Shown in pieces: positions 9,701 to 19,628 of a stretch of DNA of 32,693 nucleotides. The notes beneath the pieces are model-generated. The model did no database searches and was not told where the DNA came from. It was given only the letters and a program-made list of their open reading frames with translations. The stretch is from Pseudomonadota bacterium. Its GTDB lineage: Bacteria; Pseudomonadota; Gammaproteobacteria; Xanthomonadales; Xanthomonadaceae. The position numbers and the translations under genes are program-made. The stretch's first letter is position 1; every line of letters starts with the position of its first letter. The stretch is from positions 1 to 32,693 of the forward strand of contig JANXZP010000087.1 in NCBI GenBank assembly GCA_025355485.1, written 5' to 3'.

Positions 9701-12700
9701 GCGCATCCAGGCACGCTTCCGGTGGCCGCGCCCATCCTGTTGCTGTGGTTGTTCGCGCCCGCGTTGACTTGGTGGGTCAGCCGCACGCCGCCGCGCCGCG
9801 CGCCGGAGCTTGGCGTCGATCAACTGCATTTCCTCGGGCACCTCGCGCGGCGCACCTGGGCATTCTTCGAAAGCCATGTCGGCCCGGACGATCACTGGCT
9901 ACCGCCGGATAATGTGCAGGAACATCCCGTGTACGCAGTCGCGCACCGCACCTCGCCGACCAATATCGGGCTGTCGCTGCTCGCGAATCTGTCGGCGCAC
10001 GATTTCGGCTATATCGACACTGCGACGCTGCTGCAGCGCAGCGCAGCGACGCTGGATACGCTGGTTTCGCTCGACCGCCATCGCGGCCACTTCTACAACT
10101 GGTACGACACCCAAACACTGAAGCCGCTCGTGCCGCGCTACGTCTCCACCGTGGACAGCGGCAATCTCGCCGGGCATCTGCTGGTGCTGGCCGAGGGAAT
10201 GTCGATGCTGTCCGACGCGCCGTTGGTGAATCCGCGCGTCTTTAATGGGCTCGCCGACACGTTCGGGGTGCTGTGCGAACACTCCGGTATTGCGCCGAAC
10301 GATTCACTCGATGCATTCCGCACTGCGCTTGACACAGTACGCAAGTGCCAGCCGGCTACGTTGCGCGACGTGCATGCGGCCCTGCAACGGCTGACTGTCG
10401 TGGCCGAAGCGTTGGAAAACGGAATGGCCAAGGACGCTGTCGAGGCATCGGGCTGGGCGCGGGCCTTGCACACCCAATGCCGCGATGCCGTGGTCGATTT
10501 GCGCTGGTGCGCGCCGTGGATCGAAACGAGCGCTTGCATTCCGGTTGGTCTTGCCGAAACGCCGAGCTTGCGCGAACTCGCGCGCCATGCGCTTGCGACC
10601 GGATCGGCTGTGCCGAACGGTTCTGGTGAAGCGGAACCGACGTCGCTGCAACTCGCTGCGACCCGCGCGATCGAGCGCATCGGGCAACTCGACCGGCTCG
10701 CGCAACTGGCTAGCGAGCTGGCCGAGATGGAATACGATTTCCTGTACGACCGCACGCGGCACTTGCTGTCGATCGGCTACAACGTCGATGAGCGCCGGCT
10801 CGACGAAGGCTATTACGACCTGCTCGCGTCCGAAGCGCGGCTGTGCAGCTTCATCGCCATCGCGCAGGGCGAACTACCGCAGGAGAGCTGGTTCGCGCTT
10901 GGCCGCCAGTTGACCAGCGCCGATGGAGAACCCGTGCTGCTGTCGTGGAGCGGCTCGATGTTCGAATACCTGATGCCGCAACTGGTGATGCCTGGCTTCG
11001 ACGACACCTTGCTCGATACCACGATGCGCGCAGCGGTCGCGCGACAGATCGAATACGGTCGCCAGCGCGATGTGCCGTGGGGCATGTCGGAGTCGGGCTA
11101 CAACCTGCTCGACGCCCAGCTCAACTACCAGTACCGCGCATTCGGCGTGCCCGGGCTCGGACTGAAACGCGGCCTTGCCCAAGATCTGGTGATCGCGCCG
11201 TATGCATCTGCGCTGGCCTTGATGGTCGCCCCGGAACAGGCTTGCGCGAACCTGCAGCGCATGACCGCTGCTGGTTACGGCGGTGCGTTCGGACTCTACG
11301 AAGCGATTGACTTCACCCCCGCGCGTTTGCCGCGCGGACAGACTGCTGCGGTGATCCGTTCGTTCATGGCGCATCACCAGGGCATGAGCCTGCTGTCGCT
11401 GGCGTACGTCTTGCTCGACCGCCCGATGCAGCGGCGTTTCGCGGCCAATCGCCATTTCCAGGCGACCATGCTGTTGCTGCAGGAACGCATTCCGCGCACG
11501 GCGGTGATCGTGCCGCACATCGCCGATTCACCCGGTGCCGGCCTGATTGCCGATCCGGCGGAAACGCGGCTGCGCATTTTCAGCAATCCCGACAACGCGG
11601 TGCCGGCTGTGCAGATGCTGTCCAACGGCCGTTACAACCTGATGGTGACCAGTGCGGGTGGTGGATACAGCCAGTTGCGCGAGATGGCGGTGACACGTTG
11701 GCGCGAGGATGCGACCTGCGATGCCATGGGCAGTTTCTGTTACCTGCGCGATGCCGACAGCGGGACGTTCTGGTCCGTCGCGCACCAGCCAACGCGCGTA
11801 CCCGTCGATGGCTACGAGGCGATCTTTTCCGACGCGCGTGCCGAGTTCCGCGGCCGCAAGAACGGCATCGACGCACACACCGAGATCGTGGTCTCGCCGG
11901 AGGACGACATCGAGTTGCGCCGTATCACGATCACCAATCGCAGTCGTTCGAGACGCGCCATTGAACTGACCAGCTACGCCGAAGTGGTGCTCGCAACGCC
12001 GGCGTCCGACGCGGCGCATCCGGCCTTCAGCAAGCTGTTCGTGCAGACCGAACTGCTGCGCCCGAAACAGGCGATCCTGTGCCATCGCCGACCGCAGGCC
12101 GAACATGATCGCTCGCCATGGATGTTCCACCTGGTCGCCGTGCATGGCGCGGACATCCGGGCGATTTCCTACGAAACCGATCGCTCGCGTTTCATCGGCA
12201 GGGGTCGAGATCTTGCGCATCCGCAGGCCTTGGATGCGGCTGTGTTGTCGGATTCCGATGGTTCGGTACTCGACCCCGTCGTTGCGATCCGCGTGCGTAT
12301 CGCGCTGGAACCCGATCAGATCGCGGTCATCGACTACGTGTCCGGCGTCGGCGACAGTCGTGATGCCTGCCTGGCGCTCATCGAAAAATATCGCGACCGC
12401 CATCTCGCCGATCGCGTATTCGACCTGGCATGGACGCACAGTCAGGTCGTGCGCCGCCAGCTCAACGCGAGCCAGTCCGACGCACAACTCTACGAGCGTC
12501 TCGCAGGGTCGATCCTGCACGCGAACCCGGCGTTGCGCGCCGAGGCGAGCGTATTGATCAAGAATCGGCGCGGCCAGTCCGGACTGTGGGGCCACGCGAT
12601 TTCCGGCGACCTGCCGATCGTACTGGTGCAAATCGCCGATCCGGCGCACATCGACCTGGTACGCCAGATCGTGCAGGCGCATGCGTACTGGCGGCTGAAA

Positions 12701-15463
12701 GGACTGAACGTCGACCTGGTAATCTGGAACGAGGATCACGCCGGTTATCGGCAGGCGCTACAGGACCAGATCATGGGACTGATCGCGGCCGGCATCGATG
12801 CCAACCTGATCGACAAGCCCGGCGGAATTTTCGTGCGTCCTGCGCAGCAGATGAATACGGAGGATCGGATCCTGATCCAGTCCGTCGCGCGCCTGATCCT
12901 GAGCGACGCACAGGGCACTCTTGCCGAGCAGGTCGTGCGGCGCAAGCCGACCGATGCGTTGCCGGCGCGATTCGTGCCCAGCCAGATCGTGTACGAATCA
13001 TCACCAGTCATTGCGCTTAATCCGATCGCCGTGCAACACGACAACGGTCTCGGTGGATTCTCCGAGGACGGTCGTGAATACATCATCACCATCGAAGCCG
13101 GGCAAGCCACGCCCGCGCCGTGGTGCAACGTGCTGGCCAATCCGCAATTCGGTTGCGTGGTCAGCGAAAGCGGACTCGGTTACACGTGGGGCGAGAACGC
13201 GCACGAGTTCCGGCTCACGCCGTGGCACAACGATCCGATTACCGATCCCTGCGGCGAGGTGTACTACCTGCGCGACGAAGACAGCGGACGCGTCTGGTCG
13301 CCGACGCTGTTGCCGTGTCGCGGCGAGGGTGCGTATCGCGTCCGCCATGGTTTCGGCTACAGCGTGTACGAGCACATCGAGGACGGCATCGCGAGCGAGT
13401 TGTGGGTGTACGTCGCGATCGACGCGCCGATCAAGTATGCAGTGCTGAAATTGCGGAACCTGTCCGGTCGTGCGCGCCGCATCAGCGTGATCGGCTACGT
13501 GGAATGGGTGTTTGGCGACTTGCGCGAGAAATCGCTGATGCACGTCGTGACCGAACAGGACAAGGACACCGGTGCGGTGTTCGGGCGCAATCCGTACAAC
13601 ACCGAATTCGCCGGGCGGGTCGGCTTCTTCGATGTGGATGAGCCGAACCGTAGCGTCACCGGCGACCGTACCGAATTTATCGGCCGCAACGGCAGCCTGC
13701 GCAAACCCGCCGCGGCTGGACGGGTGAAATTGTCCGGGCGCGTCGGCGCGGGCCTGGATCCGTGCGCGGCGATCGGCATCACCGTGGCATTGATCGACGA
13801 GGCCGAGTATTCCGTCGTGTTCCGCCTCGGCGCAGCGCGCAGTGCCGACGAAGCGCAGGCACTGGTGCGCAGGCCGCGCGATGCCGAGGCCGCGCAAAAG
13901 ACGCTCGATGACGTACACGCGCACTGGCGGCGCACGTTGGGTACGGTGCAGGTCAGCACGCCGGATGCGGCGGTGAATGCGCTCGCCAACGGCTGGCTCT
14001 TGTACCAGGTGATCGCATGCCGCTTCTGGGGCCGCAGCGGCTTCTATCAATCCGGTGGCGCATTCGGCTTCCGCGACCAGTTGCAGGACGCGCTCGCGAT
14101 GGTGCATGCGGCGCCCGAACTGGTGCGTGCGCATGTGCTGCTCTGCGCCGCGCATCAATTCCCCGATGGCGACGTGCAGCACTGGTGGCATCCGCCGCAG
14201 GATCGCGGCGTGCGTACGCATTGTTCCGACGATTTCCTGTGGCTCGTATTCGCAACGAGTGGCTATGTCGAGGTCACGGGCGATCGCAGCGTACTCAACG
14301 CCACCATATCCTGGGTCGACGGCCGCGCGCTCGCCGCGGGTGAGGAATCGTATTACGACCTTCCCGTGCGCCCGCCGCAGCGCGACAGCCTGTATCGCCA
14401 CTGCGTCCGCGCGATCGAGCATGGGCTGTCGTTGCGCGGCGAACACGGGCTGCCGTTGATCGGATCAGGCGACTGGAACGACGGCATGAACCGCGTCGGC
14501 GCAGAAGGCAAGGGCGAGAGCGTGTGGCTGGCGTTCTTCCTCTACGACGTGCTGATGGAGTTCAGCGCAGTCGCACGCCTGCACGACGATGCAGGTTTCG
14601 CCGAGCAATGCCTCGTCGAGGCCGAAGCATTGCGCATCGCGATCGAAGTGCATGCGTGGGATGGTGCGTGGTACCGGCGCGCATGGTTCGACGACGGCAC
14701 GCCGCTGGGCGCGGCAGGCAATGTCGAATGCGCGATCGATTCGATCGCGCAGAGCTGGTCGGTATTATCCGGTGCCGGCGATCCGCTGCGTGCACGGCAG
14801 GCGATGGATGCGCTCGATACCCATCTGGTGCGCGCCGATGCGAAGCTCGTGCAACTGCTCGATCCGCCGTTCGATCGCAGCGCGACGCACGCCGCCGATT
14901 ACCACGATCCGGGCTACATCGCGGCCTACGTTCCCGGCGTGCGCGAAAATGGTGGCCAATACACGCACGCCGCGGTGTGGGCGACGATGGCTTTCGCCGA
15001 ACTGGGCGACGCGAAGAAGGCCTGGGAACTTCTGGGCTTGATCAATCCGATCCATCACGGCGATTCGCCCGCTGCGATTGCTACCTACAAAGTCGAGCCC
15101 TATGTGGTCGCAGCCGATGTCTATGCGGTCGCGCCGCATACCGGTCGCGGTGGCTGGACCTGGTACACCGGCTCCGCGGGCTGGATGTACCGGCTGATCG
15201 TCGAATCGCTGCTCGGGTTGCGGCGCAAGGGGAACACCCTGCGCATCGCCCCCTGCATTCCGGCAGACTGGCCTGCCTACACGATGGAGTACTGCTACGG
15301 CAACGCGGTCTATCGGATCAGCGTGACTCAAATGACTGATGGCAGCGAAGGCAGCGTGATGGTTGATGGCATCGAACAACCCGAGCGTTCCATCCAGCTG
15401 GTCGATGACGGTTGCGAACATCGCGTCGACATACGGCATCGCCAGCCCGGGACCGTGACGTGA
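6773..15463 (+). CDS. ndvB: Cyclic beta-1,2-glucan synthase (NdvB/ChvB/Cgs type)
   Basis: This 2896-residue protein matches the usual size (~2800-2900) and order of inner-membrane cyclic beta-1,2-glucan synthases, which polymerise UDP-glucose, cyclise the chain and adjust its length. The N-terminal ~420 residues are soluble. Membrane segments follow at ~424-485, then a GT84-type glycosyltransferase with DTDT at 643-646 and RRHRW ending at W792. More membrane segments lie at ~838-882 and ~958-1003. A glycoamylase-like domain (PF10091, the cyclisation domain now classed as GH189) spans ~1010-1560. Two GH94-associated sugar-binding domains begin near 1620 and 2090. The GH94 phosphorylase domain (~2370-2800) carries GDWNDGM at 2566-2572, the motif holding the catalytic Asp of that family. 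The first of two adjacent ATGs was chosen; no strong ribosome-binding site precedes it. pgm, xfp and ackA follow in the same direction. The usual ABC exporter (NdvA/ChvA) is not in this window. Confidence 0.95.
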   Translation: MMAGREAILESWLRLRSVLRGSRPTREDAAHELPLRSELFSADQMERHGRALARSHKIGKGRAVDLLLARLSSNEQLLARACDLLTEAVSASRRLTPAGEWLLDNYYLIEEQIRTAKRHLPKNYSRELPRLSDGPSTGFPRVYDIALEAISHGDGRVDTESLSHFVASYQSVAPLTLGELWAIPIMLRLALIENLRRVGAGVIVDRIDRNVADEWADRMTEVADTDPKNLVLVIADMARSEPPQASSFVAELARRLQGHSSALALPLTWIEQWLGESGQTIEQLVQAENQQQAADQVSISNSIGSLRYLSAMDWREFVETMSVVEQALRDDPNGVYAQMDFATRDRYRHVIEALARRSAMSEAQVARQAVLLAYRGMAGQGEDAVAAHVGHYLIGDGLPQLQGDIALRARLRLRPHRQSGRVPLWTFLAPIGLLTLVTAAALLWQLYADGWPGWPLWLFVLPCMLAASDLALALVNWAATLLVAPYPLPRMDYSEGLPSHARTLVVVPTMLGNAVGLENLVEALEVRFLANRGPNIHFALLTDFFDASHQTLPDDAAVLQLAQQRIAELNNQYADAAGEDCFFLLHRPRLWNERERTWMGRERKRGKLGDLNALLRKGDNSAFALIEGDVRVLGNVRYVITLDTDTGLPRDVALEFVGTLAHPLNRARWDERGDRITGGYGILQPRVGTSVSGAQRSRYARWFGQEPGIDPYTRAISDVYQDLFGEGSFIGKGVYEVEAFERALGGRFPDNAILSHDLLEGCYARSGLVSDAQLYEDYPARYAADVARRHRWIRGDWQLLPWLRLRVRREDGSRERNPLSALSRWKVFENLRRSLVSAALLSLLVAGWVALDNALWWTLLLLALLLIAPLATLMSALLRKSGELPLRMHIEGIADSAGRHAARVGLHLACLPYEAWFATDAIVRTLWRSFVTRRHLLQWDPSSEVERTQRVDLAASYRTMWFAPVFATTVSVWVWHAHPGTLPVAAPILLLWLFAPALTWWVSRTPPRRAPELGVDQLHFLGHLARRTWAFFESHVGPDDHWLPPDNVQEHPVYAVAHRTSPTNIGLSLLANLSAHDFGYIDTATLLQRSAATLDTLVSLDRHRGHFYNWYDTQTLKPLVPRYVSTVDSGNLAGHLLVLAEGMSMLSDAPLVNPRVFNGLADTFGVLCEHSGIAPNDSLDAFRTALDTVRKCQPATLRDVHAALQRLTVVAEALENGMAKDAVEASGWARALHTQCRDAVVDLRWCAPWIETSACIPVGLAETPSLRELARHALATGSAVPNGSGEAEPTSLQLAATRAIERIGQLDRLAQLASELAEMEYDFLYDRTRHLLSIGYNVDERRLDEGYYDLLASEARLCSFIAIAQGELPQESWFALGRQLTSADGEPVLLSWSGSMFEYLMPQLVMPGFDDTLLDTTMRAAVARQIEYGRQRDVPWGMSESGYNLLDAQLNYQYRAFGVPGLGLKRGLAQDLVIAPYASALALMVAPEQACANLQRMTAAGYGGAFGLYEAIDFTPARLPRGQTAAVIRSFMAHHQGMSLLSLAYVLLDRPMQRRFAANRHFQATMLLLQERIPRTAVIVPHIADSPGAGLIADPAETRLRIFSNPDNAVPAVQMLSNGRYNLMVTSAGGGYSQLREMAVTRWREDATCDAMGSFCYLRDADSGTFWSVAHQPTRVPVDGYEAIFSDARAEFRGRKNGIDAHTEIVVSPEDDIELRRITITNRSRSRRAIELTSYAEVVLATPASDAAHPAFSKLFVQTELLRPKQAILCHRRPQAEHDRSPWMFHLVAVHGADIRAISYETDRSRFIGRGRDLAHPQALDAAVLSDSDGSVLDPVVAIRVRIALEPDQIAVIDYVSGVGDSRDACLALIEKYRDRHLADRVFDLAWTHSQVVRRQLNASQSDAQLYERLAGSILHANPALRAEASVLIKNRRGQSGLWGHAISGDLPIVLVQIADPAHIDLVRQIVQAHAYWRLKGLNVDLVIWNEDHAGYRQALQDQIMGLIAAGIDANLIDKPGGIFVRPAQQMNTEDRILIQSVARLILSDAQGTLAEQVVRRKPTDALPARFVPSQIVYESSPVIALNPIAVQHDNGLGGFSEDGREYIITIEAGQATPAPWCNVLANPQFGCVVSESGLGYTWGENAHEFRLTPWHNDPITDPCGEVYYLRDEDSGRVWSPTLLPCRGEGAYRVRHGFGYSVYEHIEDGIASELWVYVAIDAPIKYAVLKLRNLSGRARRISVIGYVEWVFGDLREKSLMHVVTEQDKDTGAVFGRNPYNTEFAGRVGFFDVDEPNRSVTGDRTEFIGRNGSLRKPAAAGRVKLSGRVGAGLDPCAAIGITVALIDEAEYSVVFRLGAARSADEAQALVRRPRDAEAAQKTLDDVHAHWRRTLGTVQVSTPDAAVNALANGWLLYQVIACRFWGRSGFYQSGGAFGFRDQLQDALAMVHAAPELVRAHVLLCAAHQFPDGDVQHWWHPPQDRGVRTHCSDDFLWLVFATSGYVEVTGDRSVLNATISWVDGRALAAGEESYYDLPVRPPQRDSLYRHCVRAIEHGLSLRGEHGLPLIGSGDWNDGMNRVGAEGKGESVWLAFFLYDVLMEFSAVARLHDDAGFAEQCLVEAEALRIAIEVHAWDGAWYRRAWFDDGTPLGAAGNVECAIDSIAQSWSVLSGAGDPLRARQAMDALDTHLVRADAKLVQLLDPPFDRSATHAADYHDPGYIAAYVPGVRENGGQYTHAAVWATMAFAELGDAKKAWELLGLINPIHHGDSPAAIATYKVEPYVVAADVYAVAPHTGRGGWTWYTGSAGWMYRLIVESLLGLRRKGNTLRIAPCIPADWPAYTMEYCYGNAVYRISVTQMTDGSEGSVMVDGIEQPERSIQLVDDGCEHRVDIRHRQPGTVT

Positions 15464-15527
15464 CGACGCAAAGGCTTGCCTCGGGAAGTCATGACGGCAG
15501 CGAGAACCACCGAATGGAGTTCGATCG

Positions 15528-17198
15528 ATGACCCGGATCAGCCCGCTTGCAGGCGCTTTCAACAGCGCAGCTGGTCAACCCTCGCAACCCGCGCAATTGG
15601 TGGATGTGGGCAAGCTGGTCGACGCCTACTACAACGTGAAACCGGACCCGACGAATCCCGCGCAGCGCGTCGCGTTCGGAACCTCGGGGCATCGCGGCTC
15701 GTCGTTCGATGGCAGTTTCAACGAGGACCACATCGTCGCGATTACCCAGGCGATCTGCGCGTATCGCACGAAGCAGGGCATCGACGGCCCGCTGTTCATC
15801 GGCATCGATACGCACGCGCTGTCCGCGCCTGCATTCGAGACTTCGCTGGAAGTGCTCGCCGCAAACGGCGTGCAGGTTCTTGTTTCGCAAGGCGGCGAAT
15901 ACACGCCGACGCCGGCGATCTCGCATGCGATTCTTGTCTATAACCGTGGTCGCAAGACCGGGCTTGCCGACGGCATCGTCGTCACGCCTTCGCACAATCC
16001 GCCCGACAACGGCGGCTTCAAGTACAACACGCCGAACGGCGGCCCGGCCGATACCGACGTCACCAACTGGATCCAGGATCGCGCGAATGCATCACTGGAA
16101 GCCGGTCTCAGGGATGTGCGCCGGCTTCCGTTCGAGCAGGCGCGAAATGCATCGACGACGCGCGCGCACGATTACCTCAGTACCTACGTCGCCGATCTCG
16201 GCCATGCGATCGACTTCGACGCGATCCGCGGTTCCGGGATCCGCATGGGCGTGGATCCGCTCGGTGGCGCCGGCGTGCATTACTGGGCGCGCATTGCCGA
16301 ACGCTACAAGATCGAACTCGATGTCGTCAGCGAACAGGTCGATCCGCAATTCGGCTTCATGACGCTCGACTGGGACGGCAGGATCCGCATGGATCCTTCG
16401 TCGAGTTACGCGATGCAACGCCTGATCGCGATCAAGGATCGTTACGACATCGCCTTCGCCTGCGACACCGACCACGACCGCCACGGCATCGTGACCCGCA
16501 GCGCCGGCCTGCTGCCGCCGAACCACTACCTCAGTGTCGCGATCGACTATCTGTTCCAGCACCGGCCGCAGTGGGGCAGGGACGCAGGTGTCGGCAAGAC
16601 CGTCGTCAGCACGGCGATGATTGATCGCGTCGCCGCAAGGCTCGGCCGAAAGCTGGTCGAGGTGCCGGTTGGATTCAAGTGGTTCGTCGAAGGACTGTTC
16701 CATGGCTCGCTGGGATTCGGCGGCGAGGAAAGCGCGGGCGCGGCGTTCCTGCGTCGCGATGGCAGTGTGTGGACGACCGACAAGGACGGCATCGTGCCGG
16801 CGCTGCTGTCGGCCGAGATCACCGCGCGCCGTGGCCGCGATCCGGGCGCGCTGTATGCCGAACTCACCGATGAATTCGGGACGGCGTACGCCGATCGCGT
16901 CGAGGCTCCGGCAACCGCCGCACAAAAAACCAGTCTCGCGAAATTGTCGGCGCAGCAGGTGCAAAGCACCGAACTGGCCGGCGAGAAAATCACCGGCGTG
17001 CTCGATCGCGCGCCGGGCAACAACGCGCCGATCGGCGGCATCAAGGTGAGCAGCGAAAACGGCTGGTTCGCCGCGCGGCCATCCGGCACCGAGGACATCT
17101 ACAAGATCTATGCTGAGAGTTTCCGCGACGACGCGCACCTGCGCCGGATTCTTGGCGAGGCGCAGGGTATCGTCGATGGCGCGCTCACCGCGTGCTAG
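15528..17198 (+). CDS. pgm: Phosphoglucomutase (alpha-D-glucose phosphate-specific)
   Basis: A 556-residue enzyme of the Pgm family (E. coli Pgm is 546) that interconverts glucose-1-phosphate and glucose-6-phosphate in the cytoplasm. All hallmark motifs are present. These are the N-terminal FGTSGHRG, the phosphoserine loop TPSHNP with catalytic S155, the metal-binding DTDHD at 313-317, the sugar-binding GEES at 399-402, and the phosphate-binding RPSGTE at 517-522. The ATG at 15528 has GGAG at nine bases' spacing. It lies 64 bp after the glucan synthase and 60 bp before the phosphoketolase, so one transcript is likely. In this context it can supply glucose-1-P for UDP-glucose and glucan synthesis. 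Alternatively it can feed glucose-1-P released by GH94-type phosphorolysis into glucose-6-P metabolism. Sequence alone does not decide the direction. Confidence 0.96.
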   Translation: MTRISPLAGAFNSAAGQPSQPAQLVDVGKLVDAYYNVKPDPTNPAQRVAFGTSGHRGSSFDGSFNEDHIVAITQAICAYRTKQGIDGPLFIGIDTHALSAPAFETSLEVLAANGVQVLVSQGGEYTPTPAISHAILVYNRGRKTGLADGIVVTPSHNPPDNGGFKYNTPNGGPADTDVTNWIQDRANASLEAGLRDVRRLPFEQARNASTTRAHDYLSTYVADLGHAIDFDAIRGSGIRMGVDPLGGAGVHYWARIAERYKIELDVVSEQVDPQFGFMTLDWDGRIRMDPSSSYAMQRLIAIKDRYDIAFACDTDHDRHGIVTRSAGLLPPNHYLSVAIDYLFQHRPQWGRDAGVGKTVVSTAMIDRVAARLGRKLVEVPVGFKWFVEGLFHGSLGFGGEESAGAAFLRRDGSVWTTDKDGIVPALLSAEITARRGRDPGALYAELTDEFGTAYADRVEAPATAAQKTSLAKLSAQQVQSTELAGEKITGVLDRAPGNNAPIGGIKVSSENGWFAARPSGTEDIYKIYAESFRDDAHLRRILGEAQGIVDGALTAC

Positions 17199-17258
17199 CG
17201 AACAGACCACACCTTGCAGATCGCCGTGAAGTCGCCACGTCCACGTACCAGATCAACC

Positions 17259-19628
17259 ATGAAAACCAGCACACTCACACCAGAACAACTCGATCGGATC
17301 AACGCCTACTGGCGTGCGGCGAACTATCTGTCGGTCGGGCAGATTTATCTCTACGACAATCCGCTGCTGAAGCGACCGCTGGCGCCCCCGGATGTGAAGC
17401 ACATGCTGCTCGGACACTGGGGCACGACTCCCGGGCAAAATTTCATCTATACCCACTTGAATCGGGTCATCCGGAAAAACGATCTCGACATGATCTATGT
17501 CTCCGGTCCCGGACACGGTGGTCCGGCGGTCGTCGGCAACACCTACCTCGAAGGCACGTACAGCGAGATATATCCCGATATCAGCCAGGACGAGGCCGGG
17601 CTGCAAAAACTTTTCAGGCAGTTTTCATTTCCTGGTGGAATTCCCAGCCACGCATCGCCTGAGTGTCCGGGTTCGATCCACGAAGGCGGCGAACTCGGCT
17701 ATTCGCTCAGCCATGCGTTCGGTGCGGTGTTCGACAACCCCGGCCTGGTCGTCGCTTGCGTCGTTGGCGATGGCGAGGCGGAAACCGGACCGCTGGCGAC
17801 GGCGTGGCATTCCAACAAGTTTCTCGACCCGGTGACCGATGGTGCGGTGCTGCCGATCCTGCACCTCAACGGCTACAAGATTTCCAACCCGACGGTGCTC
17901 GCGCGCATCACCCGCGAAGAACTCGAACAGCTTCTGCGTGGTTACGGATGGACGCCGCATTTCGTCGAAGGCCACGAACCCGCACTGATGCATGAAACAA
18001 TGGCCGCGACGCTCGACACGGCCATCGAGCAGATCAGGAGCATCCAGCAGGAAGCGCGCACGAACAGCAACACGGTGCGACCGCGCTGGCCGATGATCGT
18101 GCTCAACTCGCCCAAGGGTTGGACTGGGCCGAAGGTCGTCGATGGCCTACAGGTCGAAGGCACGTTCCGTTCGCACCAGGTGCCGATCTCGGATCCTGCG
18201 AAACATCCCGGGCATCTCAAGCTGCTCGAAGACTGGTTGAAGAGTTACCGGCCCGAGGAACTGTTCGACGAGCGCGGTCGCTTGAGACCCGACCTCGCCG
18301 AGCTTGCGCCTGAAGGCGAGCGGCGCATGGGTGCGAATCCGCATGCCAATGGCGGAATCCTGCTGCGCGACCTGCGCATGCCGGATTTTCGCGACTATGC
18401 AGCCGATGTGCCGGTGGCGGGAGCGAACGGCATCGGCGACACCCATGTGCTTGGACCTTTCCTGCGCGATGTCGCGAAGCGCAACAGCGAGCAACGGAAT
18501 TTCCGCGTCTTCGGCCCGGATGAAACATTGTCCAATGGACTCGAGGCGCTGTTCGAGACGACCCGGCGCCAATGGGACGCCGCGACCTTGCCGAACGACG
18601 AATTTCTCGCGCCGAGCGGGCGCGTGCTCGAGATGCTCAGCGAGCATCAATGCGAGGGCTGGCTCGAGGGTTACCTGCTCACCGGCCGACATGGACTCTT
18701 CAACTGCTACGAGGCGTTCATCCACATCGTCGATTCGATGTTCAACCAGCACGCGAAATGGCTGAAGGTCAGCGCGCAACTGCCATGGCGGCGGAAGATC
18801 GCATCGTTGAACTACCTGCTCGCTTCGCACGTCTGGCGCCAGGACCACAACGGTTTCACCCACCAGGACCCAGGTTTCATCGACCACATCGTCAACAAGA
18901 AAGCCGAGATCGTGCGGGTGTACCTGCCGCCCGATGCCAACTGCCTGCTGTCGGTGATGGACCACTGCCTGCGCAGCCGCCATTACGTCAACGTGGTGAT
19001 CGCGGGCAAGCATCCGGCGCCGCAATGGCTGGCGATGGATGCGGCAATCAAGCATTGCACCGAGGGCGTCGGCATCTGGCGGTGGGCCAGCAACGACGGC
19101 GATTCCGCACCCGACGTCGTCATGGCCTGCTGCGGCGACGTACCCACGCTGGAGACACTGGCCGCCGTCTCGATCCTGCGCGTGCATCTTCCCGAACGGA
19201 AAAGCCGCGTGGTCCACGTCGTCGACCTCATGCGATTGCAGCCGCGCTCCGAGCATCCGCATGGTTTGAGCGAGATGGATTTCGATGAACTCTTCACCAC
19301 GGACAAGCCGGTCATCTTCGCTTTCCATGGCTATCCGTGGCTGATCCACCGGCTCACCTACCGACGCACCAACCACGACAACATCCACGTCCGCGGCTAC
19401 AAGGAGGAGGGCACCATCACCACGCCGTTCGACATGACGGTGTTGAACGACCTGGATCGTTTCCATCTCGTGATGGACGCCGTCGACCGCCTGCCTCGGA
19501 CCGGCGACAAGGGCATCCATCTGAAGCTTCGACTCAAGGACAAGTTGATCGAGCACAAGCAGTACATCGACAAGCATGGCCACGACATGCCGGAAATCAG
19601 CGACTGGAAATGGAGCGCGTCGACATGA
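17259..19628 (+). CDS. xfp: Phosphoketolase (xylulose-5-P / fructose-6-P)
   Basis: A thiamine-diphosphate enzyme of 789 residues, the normal length for Xfp. It cleaves xylulose-5-P (and often fructose-6-P) with phosphate to acetyl phosphate plus glyceraldehyde-3-P (or erythrose-4-P). Family signatures visible are GHWGTTPGQNF near the N-terminus, GPGHGGPA around H86, EGGELGYS at 142-149, and the ThDP/Mg-binding GDGEAETG at 170-177. I chose the ATG at 17259 because MKTSTLTPEQLDRINAYWRAANYL matches where family proteins begin. The frame extends upstream to a TTG at 17214, but no good ribosome-binding site favours either. The stop overlaps the acetate kinase start (ATGA), which implies coupled translation and channels the product acetyl phosphate to the next enzyme. 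Whether it prefers xylulose-5-P or is dual-specific cannot be told here. Confidence 0.95.
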   Translation: MKTSTLTPEQLDRINAYWRAANYLSVGQIYLYDNPLLKRPLAPPDVKHMLLGHWGTTPGQNFIYTHLNRVIRKNDLDMIYVSGPGHGGPAVVGNTYLEGTYSEIYPDISQDEAGLQKLFRQFSFPGGIPSHASPECPGSIHEGGELGYSLSHAFGAVFDNPGLVVACVVGDGEAETGPLATAWHSNKFLDPVTDGAVLPILHLNGYKISNPTVLARITREELEQLLRGYGWTPHFVEGHEPALMHETMAATLDTAIEQIRSIQQEARTNSNTVRPRWPMIVLNSPKGWTGPKVVDGLQVEGTFRSHQVPISDPAKHPGHLKLLEDWLKSYRPEELFDERGRLRPDLAELAPEGERRMGANPHANGGILLRDLRMPDFRDYAADVPVAGANGIGDTHVLGPFLRDVAKRNSEQRNFRVFGPDETLSNGLEALFETTRRQWDAATLPNDEFLAPSGRVLEMLSEHQCEGWLEGYLLTGRHGLFNCYEAFIHIVDSMFNQHAKWLKVSAQLPWRRKIASLNYLLASHVWRQDHNGFTHQDPGFIDHIVNKKAEIVRVYLPPDANCLLSVMDHCLRSRHYVNVVIAGKHPAPQWLAMDAAIKHCTEGVGIWRWASNDGDSAPDVVMACCGDVPTLETLAAVSILRVHLPERKSRVVHVVDLMRLQPRSEHPHGLSEMDFDELFTTDKPVIFAFHGYPWLIHRLTYRRTNHDNIHVRGYKEEGTITTPFDMTVLNDLDRFHLVMDAVDRLPRTGDKGIHLKLRLKDKLIEHKQYIDKHGHDMPEISDWKWSAST

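Noticed and set aside
13001..14446. 481-residue minus-strand open frame inside the glucan synthase gene
   Set aside because: It lies over conserved GH94 coding sequence and shows no family resemblance.
19337..19624. Upstream extension of the acetate kinase frame
   Set aside because: It overlaps phosphoketolase coding sequence; acetate kinase homology starts just after the ATG at 19625, which has a ribosome-binding site.
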